A stretch of 64,000 nucleotides of DNA from assembly GCF_037975245.1 (NCBI RefSeq), contig NC_092569.1:31498668-31562667 (forward strand), written 5' to 3'. Every line of letters starts with the position of its first letter. Positions within the stretch are counted from its first letter, which is position 1. A model generated the notes under the pieces. That model worked only from the letters and a program-made list of their open reading frames with translations. It had not been told where the DNA came from and searched no databases. This DNA comes from Apostichopus japonicus (taxonomy: Eukaryota > Echinodermata > Holothuroidea > Aspidochirotida > Stichopodidae). This document shows positions 48,301 through 60,300 of the stretch, in pieces. The position numbers and the translations under genes were made by a program.

Positions 48301-51300
48301 AATTATAGCCAGTGGTGTGGCCTGGATTCTGCTAACGGAGGGGGGGGGGTATCCCTCACGGGCCCCAAATTGGTTTTGTGGGCCCTACATTTTTCAGCTC
48401 GAAAAGGTATGAGCTTCTGCACCATTGGTGCTCTAGTTTATGTTTGCTGAGAGGAACATGGAAAAGAGATGGGAGAAGGGGGCCAGGGGGAGGGGAAGAG
48501 AGAATTGGCAAGGACCAACAATTAAACAGGTCATTGGTACCATATTCATTTTTTTCAACTAATTCTGGTGACAGAACTGAATTTTTTAAACACAAGTTCA
48601 GCTGTTTCTACATCAATATGCAAACCCCCACAGATTACAAGCCCATATATCACAAGCCCACATGAAGCTAGCTTGTTTGTTTTCAATATTTGATAAAACT
48701 ATATTTCAGGCATGAGAATCTTCCGCGGAAACGCGGATTTCAGATTATTTTTTTTTTCATTTTCGCGTTTTTTCTCGTAATTCGCGTTTTTTATTATTAT
48801 TTTTTTTTATTTTTTTTTTTTTTGATTTTGTTGATTTTTTTTTTTTTTTTTTTGCCAAACATGCTGGATTGTGAAGGGAAGGAACACCGAATTTGACCAG
48901 TGGTGGAATCAAGTAGCACAAAGCAAGCAAAAAAGCCTTTTTTTGGTTCAAAAAAGCTAATGGATAAATTATACAAGCAGAAATTCCACACTTTTTTGGC
49001 GAGTTACGTGATGTGATAGATTCCATCTAGAGTCCACCATTTTGCATTTAAGCCCTCCTTGCCTGACAAAAAAATTCTAAAGGGGAGGGGGACACCCCCT
49101 CCTCTTAAACCCCTCCCCTAGGACGGCGATCCATAAATTTCAGATTCTTTTTCCCCGGCTCAGTCTCATCCCTGATATTTAAAGCATGACATTTACATCC
49201 TATTGGGATGTCCCACAGACATCTGATGGAAGATGAATGATAATTCTGCCTTTGAAAAAGGTTCCTCCTGGGATCAGAATATCAGGCCCTCATTGCCTGA
49301 GTCAGTTTACCTACGTAGATTTTGTGCTGTAGGTAACAAGTCCATTAGGTTTCTTCCCTCTTGTCTGTTTTCCTTTGGGGGGGCAGGGGAGGGGTTTGCC
49401 CATACCTTCATGAATATAACCCCCCAAAGGAGAAAACTAAAAAAAAAGAAGTTTCTTCAGAGAGTGCCTACTATTCATATGATGGGGATGAAAGATTTAT
49501 CACTAAAAATGTTTCACTTTTTGCAAAATTATGAATTTATAGTACACTGATATCTATCTAAAGTACTCTATTTTTGTTTTACCCCCTCCTCCCCCACCCC
49601 CTCCCTCCTTTCCCATTCAGATGTCTTCCAATGAACCTGAAAGCAGAAGATGTATCATCAGGCGTGCTCCGGGACAGACAGAAGATTGGATCCAGCTTAG
49701 CAGATGTTGACCCTATGAATATTGATACATCGGTGAGTGTCACCGGGGCAACCATCTGGGTCATAGATCAACATTTTTGATAAATAATATACAGGGATGT
49801 GCCCAGGATTTCCTGAGTGCCAGGTATACTGATCGCCTGCCTGGGGGAGGGGTCTAAGGGGGAGGTGAAGGTGCTCAGATGCCAAATGCTGGCACTTGTG
49901 TTGCTTTTTAAGCACATACACAAGCAAGTACATAAGCAAATACTAGTTTTGCTAACAATTTACATTTTTAAATTTTTTTTGTGTGAAATATATTACGTAC
50001 CTGGTAAAAGTTATTAGTTTGTTTCAAAGAGATTTTACAAGGGACCGATTGAGAGCCATAAGTAATGTTTCTCGCATGCGTAACTGAGGCATTATTAGTC
50101 TGTATGATTTTGGCATAGGCTAGGCCCAATTTATGTTGAATATATTACAGTTGGAATGTCAGGATTTTTGATGAAAATAGTGCTGGGCAGGATTAAGGAT
50201 TTTTAAGACAGTGCTGGGCGGTAGTATTTAGTGCTGGGCGGGGCACGTCCCTGAATATATCTTTCTTCCTCTAATCCTCAATAAATACTTCCTCTACTAA
50301 TTAATGTTCATTTACATTAAATATTTTCATAATGTCATGGAAATATGTTGTGGGTTAGAGGTGAGGAAACGTTAAAGACATTACAAGGCTTGTTCAATCC
50401 TACACAGGCTGTCCAATTTTTAGTTGATATCAACCTCTATTAGAAATATCTTTTTAAAGAAATATCATTGTTGAAGGTTTGATTTAAGGACAAATCATAA
50501 ATTCCAGTGGTATAAGTATAAATGTAACCATCTCAATGCATTTCCTTTTTGTATTTGTAAGCCTATCTTGTTGCCAAATCGTACTTAGCCCTTGTTTATT
50601 ATTAGAATATTGCGGACTTACCCTCATAATTCCGTGGAATTTAAACCGCTCTGCATGTACAATTGTGTGCTAGATAATACAATATTAGTGCATATTCTAA
50701 ACATTTGGAAACATGATGATATAGATATGTTTCATTTGGGTCTCGTTCCATTCGGGTCACATTTCATTCCTGGCACATTTCATTCCTGGCACATTTCATG
50801 CATAGTATTTCTACAGTTAGTTTTCAAGCTCCAATTCAGATCAAAATCTCAGCGGTCCATCTGATAAAAAAATATTCCCAAGTTGAGGCTGAATTCAGTA
50901 CTCTGTGTTAAAAACAGGACTTTGTTTTATGAAACTAGTTTAACTTTAAGCCAAGTCTTAACTTGCTTGTCCTATTGGAATAATTGTATATATGTCCAAT
51001 GTAAAAGGTTGCTTTTACATGATTTGCTAGTTGCTAAGTTAATTGTTTTTTCATTAGGAAACAAGCACTGTGTTATATAACTTACCTCTCTACTCCTCCA
51101 CAGATCACCTTTGAGAGTGTTGGAGGTCTAAATAAACACATCCAGGCCCTTAAAGAGATGGTAGTCTTCCCTCTCCTTTACCCAGAGGTTTTTACAAAGT
51201 TCAAGATAAACCCACCAAGAGGTGTTCTTTTCCACGGCCCACCCGGTACAGGTATGTAACATCCATCTACATCTCTCCAAATAATATCTCAATGTTTGAC

Positions 51301-54300
51301 AGGAATTGCCCTAATTGAGTCACTACTCATAATGGAAGACTAAGGATGGTTTAGAATCATCCAACGAGAATATATTATTAATGCAAAAGATGTTGATCGC
51401 GCATGTCTACGATATCAGAAAACCAAGAGATTTTGTTGTATGTCTTATACTACCGTTACAGTTTGTGTTTAGGAATTTTGAGCTTGTTGTTAAATAACCA
51501 AACAATAGTTCACAAAGGACATGTACTGTTAAAACTAAATTAAACTAGTCCTTGAAAAGTCATACCAGTCAGACTTTTACACACTTTAGACATGATGTCT
51601 CTGTACACAGCCTGCTGGCCACATCCAACATGCGAAAGATTTAAACACGCCCATTCGGTAATACAAACTTGACCCCCAATATTGCGCAATTCTGGTATGC
51701 AGGCCTTTAAGAGTATAGGCTTAACAATCTTTTTGTCCTACCCTGCTCATTGTTCAATCAACGTATAGAGATTTGGGTCCTCTCTGACCCTTTGCTTCTA
51801 CAGATATTGTCTCTCTGGCCCTCATGCAAATTTAATTAATGAGAAGCCCTGCTCTGAGTCTTTGGTTGGCAAGACTGCTTTGATTAAATTCATTCTTATA
51901 TTGCTTTTGTGTTTTTTTATTCTTCAAGGCAAGACATTGGTTGCCAGAGCTTTAGCCAATGAGTGCAAGAACGGTGACAAGAAGGTTGCTTTCTTCATGA
52001 GGAAAGGAGCGGACTGTCTCAGTAAATGGGTCGGTGAATCAGAGAGGCAATTGAGGCTATTGTTTGACCAGGTGAGTCACAGTTTCATCTTTCAACCTCT
52101 CTTCGTAATTTAATTAACAGCGTCAGGTCTAACTGACGCAGATGTAAAGGAACTTGGGAGTTGAAAGTTCCTTCCTGCTCTAGTGAATTCATTAACTACG
52201 ATTCCCTTTTGCCAGCTGTTTTTATATTTTTAGTGTTTAAATTCAACAAACTTATTTCCTTCTCCAACAAGCTCAAGCCATTTCTCTAATTATTCACAAA
52301 AGACCTTGTAGAGAATATTTTGTTCAACTAACACTGATAAAATTTGCTAAAACTGTGGAATATGTATACCAGCTATTGTGTGTATATCAACTTCTTGGCA
52401 GTCACAATGTTTTTCTTATGTATTATATTCATGTTTCCTCTCTACGGTCAGGCCTACACCATGCGGCCCTCCATCATTTGATGAGATAGACATTTATACC
52501 AGCTATTGTGTGTATACCAGCTATTGTGTGTATACCAGCTATTGTGTGTATACCAGCTATTGTGTGTATACCAACTATTGTGTGTATACCAGCTTGTTAG
52601 CAGTCACAATATTTATTATGTATTATATTCATGTTTCCTCTCTACGGTCAGGCCTACACCATGCGGCCCTCCATCATTTGATGAGATAGACGTTTATACC
52701 AGCTATTGTGTGCATACCAGCTATTGTGTGTATACCAGCTATTGTGTGTATACCAGCTATTGTGTGCATACCAGCTATTGTGTGTATACCAGCTATTGTG
52801 TGTATACCAGCTATTGTGTGTATACCAGCCTGTTAGCAGTCACAATGTTTTTTATGAATTATATTCATGTTTCCTCTCTACGGTCAGGCCTACACAATGC
52901 GGCCCTCCATTATCTTCTTTGATGAGATAGATGGCCTGGCTCCGGTCAGGTCCAGTCGTCAGGATCAAATACACAGCTCTATAGTCTCCACCCTGTTAGC
53001 GCTGATGGATGGCTTGGATTGTCGAGGAGAGATTGTAGTGATCGGAGCAACCAATCGGATCGACTCCATTGACCCAGCTCTCAGGAGACCGGGCAGGTTT
53101 GACAGAGAATTCCTCTTTCAGCTGCCATCTTGTCAGGTAAGAGCTTTTCTTGTTTTTGGTGGGGGATAGCTAGGGGTGGAGAAGAGGGGGTTTGTTCAGA
53201 TCATCTTTGAACCACATTCTGGTTCTGCCTATCAATTGTTGATAAGTTATTTAAAATAATTCAACCATTATGCAACATATTGCTTTAAAGATGTGACTTT
53301 AAGAAACTTTTCTCATACTAAACCTTGTGGTTTCATGGCAGTGTTGAAATGGTAAGGACTTTGTGTTGTAACACTATGTATTGCATCTTTTAATTACTAT
53401 TTGTATCCATATAATTTTCATAGCATTATTTTGTTGTCGTCTGTTTCAGGCCAGGAAGAGTATCCTGAGTATTCACACCAGTGAGTGGAATCCAAAGTTG
53501 GCTGATTCCTTCCTAGCAGAAGTCGCTGAAAGATGTGTTGGTGAGTACGGAACAGTGAGACAATTGGTGGGATATGGGGGGTTATATAATAATAATATCA
53601 TAATAATAATAATAATAATATACGATGAACAGGAAGTTACGATGCTTTGGCGACCATGAAGGTGGGAGAAGCCTGTAAGTACTTGTAGATGACAAACTTA
53701 CACGTTGGGTGGCTTCCAATTTAACATTTTAACTGAAGTTTGGAATCTTTTGAAAGTCGTTTCAGATGGGAAAGGCATAGATTGCTCTTGGATGATACAT
53801 TATTGGTCCATATTATAAAGATGCTAACAATTATGAGTTTACCTTTCACACATCATGATGTCAATCCCTTTCACCCGTTACGGTTAAAAACACGTATGTA
53901 CTTTAAAACGCTCTGCTCGGTGAAAGTGTTTGCCTGCAACATGTCATGCAAGATGAATATATGCAATTTACCATGTTGTGCTCGCTGAGCCAATGTCTGT
54001 TATGATATTCAGTGTATGCTACTCTTGATAATAAAGTAAAGTGCCTCCTCTTAGTAGTTGTCCCTGATATTGCTTTATTTCTCTTCAGGTTACTGTGGAG
54101 CTGACTTGAAAGCCCTTTGCACGGAGACCGCCCTCTACGCGCTTCGTCATCAGTTCCCTCAAATTTACGCTTCCAAGGATAAGCTCCAGCTGGACCTCAG
54201 TCAGATCCAAGTGTCTGCCCGGGATTTCCACCTCGCTATGCAAAATATCGTGCCTGCCGCTCAGAGGGCGGTTGTTTCCCCGGGGAGGGCGCTCTCTGTC

Positions 54301-57300
54301 ACTGTCAGACCTCTTTTGAAGGGTCAGCTGGATTTTATGATGGATGGGCTGAAGAAGTTCTTCCCGGTGGCTTTTGGCTCAAAGAAAGCTAGCGAGCAAG
54401 GTACTTATAAATTTAAATATCTTACAAAGGTATCTGACTTCAGAACATTTTTTAATACTTTTAAAGAGATTTGAAAAGAGCAAGAACTTTTCTGTTAGAA
54501 GAGGACTCAAGTCCTTTGCTCTATCAACTGAGCCATCCAGCCATTAATAAGTCCTCATCAAATTTGTTTGCTCTTTGTCAAACTTGTAGTCTATCTGTGA
54601 ATGAGCAGGCCTATGTATGAGACTGCTAGGCACTCCCAGTCAAAAAGACAGTGTGCATTCAACTATGTATTAGACTGCTAGTAACACACAGTCAAGACAG
54701 TGTGACATTCAAACAAGGCCCATAGATGCATCAAGATATCATGATCTTAATCTGTTGTTTTTCTCTTGTTGATCTCTACAGGGAATAACGCAGAAGATGT
54801 TATCTGGGAACTTCTAAACGGAGATGTTTACGACGATGATGAAGGTCCCAGTATATTTGTGACACCAAACCCTAGGAAGAAGAGAAGAACGGAAGATGGT
54901 GACACCAAGTCTTTCTTAAACTTTTCAAGGTATTTCAAAATTCACATTCTCCATATCCATTGCAAAAAAAGGAGATTGTTCATCTTATCCACTGTTGACA
55001 TTTAGTGATGCATTTTGCAAATTAATTAACATTGGACTAGTTTTTAAGAGCTCCCTATTGTGCGATTGCATTGCCCACGTAAAAGTGCGACTTCATGAGT
55101 GAAACTATTTGGTCCTACATCCCACCCTCATTAAAATAAAGCCCTCATCCCACCCTCATCCCACCCTCATTAAAATAAAGCCCATTGCTTTGTCATAATT
55201 TGAACTGAACAGTTCAGTGTTAAAGCACGTGGCTCTGATGTGAAGGGTGGTATGGGTCTATAATTTGCAAAACCCGATCTCCAGGATAGAAATATTCATT
55301 GTAATAAATAAAGAAAAACGAAAGAACAGCACATGTGGCTTGATGATGTAGAATTTAGACTTGGACCTTCACATGTTAGGCCTTCACCTGAAAAAATGTT
55401 CAACCTGTTATATTTCCCCCAAATAGAATCAAGAGTTTTTCCTTAGTTTTTTGAGGAAGTTGGTGGTGAGATTTATCTCTATCATGTAGACCAAGGATAT
55501 TACTTGTTTTTTTTGTCTCCTTTAAGCTGTTGAAGCAGAGAGGAGTGACTTCGTTCCTGTGATAGCCGTTGTGTTCACCCATCTTTCTCTAATTATGTTT
55601 CAGCTCAGCGTTCTCTGCACCTAGCCATTTCCGTCCTCGTCTCCTGATATCAGGAGAGTCTGACCAGGGTCATAGTACTCACGTGGCCCCAGCGATACTA
55701 CACCGCCTGGAAGGGCTACCAGTTCACTGCCTGGACCTGCCAGCACTCTATGCTGTCAGTGCTAGAAACCCAGAGGAGTCTTGTGCACAGGTAAGTCTGG
55801 TCGGCCTTTCTCTGTTTGTGCTAAGAACCCAGAGGAGTCTTGTGCACAGGTAAGTCTGGTCCACCTTTCTCTGTTTTGTGGCAACAGCCTGCTGGATGGC
55901 ACATATGTACAGTATTTAATAGTGCAACACCAAAATGAAGAGTTTTTGCAGCGGAAGTGAAAGTGTAGTTCTGGTGTCACTAATCAAGTTACAGATTCAG
56001 AGAGGAGTCACCGTGGACCCCGGTGATCTCTTCTGAAATAAGATTCTGAAATTAATTAAGATTCTGAAATCTGAAATTAGATTAATCCTAAACAGATATC
56101 CACTCCAAACCTGTAACTACTGTTTTGAAAAAATTCCATCACAGTCACTGGCATTACCATGTTTCTATTCCATTGACACTTTTTTCGGTTTACCAAGCTC
56201 TGTACTTGCACCTAGTACTACTACTTTAAATCAGTATTGAGGCTATATTCTTTTCTTTGCCATTGTCACGCTTTGCTTTAAACCCTTTAAAACTAAGTTA
56301 AAAAATGATCGTTTTCAAATCTGAATTATTGTGATTATTATGATGATTTTTTCTTTATTCTCCTCAGGTATTCCATGAAGCCAGAAGGACAGCACCTAGT
56401 ATTATATACATGCCACACATCGTACAATGGTGGCAAGCATCAGGGTACACTGTTAAGGCTACATTCCTAACATTACTCCAAGATCTACCTCCGACTTCCC
56501 CCATCCTCCTCCTCGCTACCGCAGATTGTGCAGCTCATGACATTCCTCAAGAGGTAAAGTAAAATCAACCTTTCTCTTGTTGATAGTGGTTCAAAAACGC
56601 CTTGGACCAATCTTCCATCCGTTATATTCCTTACATACCTTACAATATATTTTGCAACTGAAACCATCTTAACTCATCTTATCCTACAAGAAGAGTGAAA
56701 ATAGATGAAAGCAAAAAACTAATAAAAGGATCAGTTTTATTCACTCAAAGAGTGTGAAGAAGAACTTTTTCAAAAGAAGTTTCCTAACAAAATGATAAAA
56801 AGAAGTGACATTAGACTTTAAGAAATTTTTTTAACCAAAATGAGACCAGTCAGATTTGTGTTTTCTTCGATCCACATAGGTCAGTTATCAGCTATTCAGT
56901 TTTTCATTTCATTTTTTTTCTGAATTTCATTTTTCATTTTTTCATTTAATGATGAATGTTTTGTAATGAATAAGTGTTTTAGGTGAATTAAGGTACTTAA
57001 TTTCAACGAGTGGCTGCCTAGTAGGTTGAAAGTTTGCCATTTTTCAATCACATTGTGTTTCATTACTTCATTCTGTGTCAGGTCACAGATCTCTTTACTT
57101 CTTTCCGTGAGATGTACAATATGAGGAATCCAACGGCTGATGAGAGGAGAGAGTTCTTTACAGAGTTACTGTTAGTGAATGCTGTCAAACCTCCCCCTAA
57201 GAGGAAACAAATCGGTGAGTTACCCATTTAACTGGGATCAGTGAAACTAGGTCCTTTACAAGCACTCTCCATGTCATGTCTGTGGGGTGAACCCTGGTTG

Positions 57301-60300
57301 GTATCAAGCCTTCGGTCAGCCATGTGTAAATTCCAAACATGGTCATTATTAAGCAGGTGGGTAAAATTACACATCCATTGCTACTCTCAACCCAAGTCAT
57401 GACAGTTAAACCCTGGCAGCATCTCCCCGCTTTTATCAAATGCCAAGGAATGTGGAGATAACCTCTTAAAACATCACTGCAGTGTAGCCATGGCAAAAGC
57501 AAGTTGATTCAGAAGCAGTGTAAACACAGAACCACAGTCAATTTCACAATTCACAGACCACATCTACGGAGGACTCCACTCAAAAAACAACGTAAAGCAG
57601 CGATTAAGAATAATTATAAAACTGCGCGCGGTGCGTTGATATCTGTAATGCTGACTAAGACAATTAGGGAATGTTGACCAAAATGTGGATCAGGGCAAAA
57701 ACAGCTTAGCTGTTTCAATACCGTTTGGCAACACGCAACCTAAATGGCAAAGTAAACTCACCTACATCGAGTTGACAACTGTATGATTGAAAACCTTAAA
57801 AACTTGGAGATACTCTTGCAATATTCGTAATTCTGTTTGGGCGGGCAAACTAACGTTAAATAACACGTGGTGTCTTTGCGTCCGTCCCCACTAGAGGGAG
57901 ATATCCTTTCCAAACACTGCCATTTTTATCTTCGATCCTTTGAATCTCTTGCAGCTGCCAAGGCTCTCGAAGTCATTCCAGTGGCCGAACCCCAACAACC
58001 CCAGAGGTTGACCGAGACGGAAGAGTTCAAGCTCAGAGAATCGGAGGAGGCAACTCTACGTGAGCTTCGCATTTTTCTACGAGAGGTCCTCTCTAGGATC
58101 GCCCTGGAGAGGAAGTTTAGAAACTTTGCCAAAGCTGTCGACCCAGAGGAGGTAAGTTTTATGGACAAAACTGGAAGCAGCTGCACCTCCCACTCCCCTC
58201 CACTCCACACCTCCCACTCCACACTTCCCACTCCACCCACTCCACACCACCCACTCCCCTCCCCTCTTCCCCCTCTCCCCCTCCCCTCCTCTCCCCCTCC
58301 CTCCTCTCCCCCTTCTCTCTCCTTCCTCTTACCCTCCCCTCCCCCTCCTTCCCCCTCCTCTCCCTCTCCTCTCCCCCACCTCTCCCCCTCCTCTCCCCTC
58401 ACCTCCCCCAACTTCCCATTTTTCCATCTTCCTCCCATTGTCCTGCTCTCCACCCTCTCCTTCAGTCTTAAGCTTTATTAGTTGTCCTAGAAAGTAAAAG
58501 GTGTTTCAGATTTCTCTTCACCGTTGTGCTTGTTCATTTCTAATCTCAGGTGCCGGATTATTTCGCTGTCATTAAGAATCCGATGGATCTGTCGACCATG
58601 ATGAATAAGATAAATATGCATGAGTACACCAGTGCCAAAGACTTCCTGGTGGATATAGACCTCATCACCAGTAACGCCTTAGAGTACAACCCAGATCAAG
58701 ACCCTTCAGGTCGGTTTTCAAAATCTCTACTCTCTCTCCTCCCTGTCATAAGTTTGTACCATTATAAACTAGAAACAAACAGGTGTGATGTCATAGTAGC
58801 ACACACTGGCAACAAGAATGTTCTTTTACTTTTTCTATCTTTATTTTTCAATCTATTGTTTTGACGTTAACAACATACCAATTTCAGGATTCGATTCATA
58901 CCGAGATGCATCCCAATTTTGATATAGGAAAAAAATTGCATATTAATATTTCAAGAAGTCATCAAACAAATATGTTGGTTTGCATCTATGGCCTGTTTGC
59001 TTCAAGTTGACTTCCGCTGCAAAACATGTGAACTTCAGATGTTGTTAACTAGAATACAGTACGTAACTATCGAATACACATTTCACCAGAAGCTTAGAAT
59101 ACGTTTCTCTGTCATCTGGACTCTATTTAATCTTGTGCATAGATCAATTTCAATAGTTTCCTGAAAGATTACATTTTCCTACCTTATTGAAATTTTACAA
59201 GGGCAGCTACTGTAATGATGTGCGCAGCCAACATATGTTATTGTCCAACATTATCAAAACTAGTCTCCGCTCTGATAGTTGCTGAAACTACTTCCTCCTT
59301 TAGCACTGGACCAAGCCAAATGTTAATAATAATAATAATAATTAACAGTTCTTATATAGCACAATTTACAATAAAGTCTCGCCATGCTGTACTTAACCCT
59401 GGTCATTGGTAACTTGTCACACCTACACACTAAAGTGTCCACAGTTCAAACAATCTCTCCTGGGGCACCACAGTGCACCACAGCCAAGTGTCCTCTGGGG
59501 GACTTCCCATAGGGTGCAGCCACAAACCTGCGCACGCAACTATATTTACAAGTCACCTCGCAAGTCCCCATATATACACCTGCGTGAAGAGAGGCAGTGG
59601 AGATAAAAGTGCCTTGCCCAAGGACACAATGTAATGATCTGGCCAGGGCTTGAACATGTAATCCTTAGATCACAAGTCCACTGCCGTAACCACTTAACCA
59701 CAATGCCCAATAGCTAACCATTCTCTCACACTGAATAGGGTAACACAAGTAACCTTTCATTTGTGTATGTAAATGTAACTGAATGAGGTGATTCTACAAG
59801 ATGTGGTGACTTCTTTAATCCTTTTTAAATTTCATCGCTCAGATCGTCAGATAAGGAATTACGCCTGTGAGCTCAAGGACATGGCTTATGCGATCATCGA
59901 TGCAGAAATGGACTCAGATTTTGAACAAACCTGCGTCGATATCGCCACATCGAGGATCGAAAGAGGCGGTGGCACTAACTCTAAAGACGCACCTTCCTTC
60001 TATCGTACTCTACCTCAGTTGCAACGTCAACAGGCGCAGGAGGTGGCCAAGAGGAACCCCATGCCCAATCTCAGAATCACCCCTTGCTCCAGAACGCTCC
60101 TATCCCCAAACAGGACCAAGAAGAAGAGGAGGCGATCAGCCTGGTCCAGAGGATGCATCCCTAAACCGAAAAAGAAAGAACCAAAGTTAACGGCTGGAAC
60201 AGATGGAGGAGAAAATGACGAAGACAGGGAGGAGAGTAAGGAAGAAGAGAATGGGATGGAGAATGGAGAGGAGGAGGATGAGGAGGAGAAGGTTGGAGAA

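Noticed and set aside
52378-52922. Tyr-Cys-Val-Tyr-Thr repeat open frames
   Set aside because: They are the 18-bp minisatellite and decoy boundary copies in intron 12.
54475-54543. Functional tRNA gene
   Set aside because: A D-arm-like part exists, but the anticodon arm does not fold properly and no T arm or B box follows.
57926-58453. 175-codon Gly/Glu/Arg-rich minus-strand frame
   Set aside because: Antisense to exon 20 and the C/T-rich tract of intron 20; a compositional artefact.
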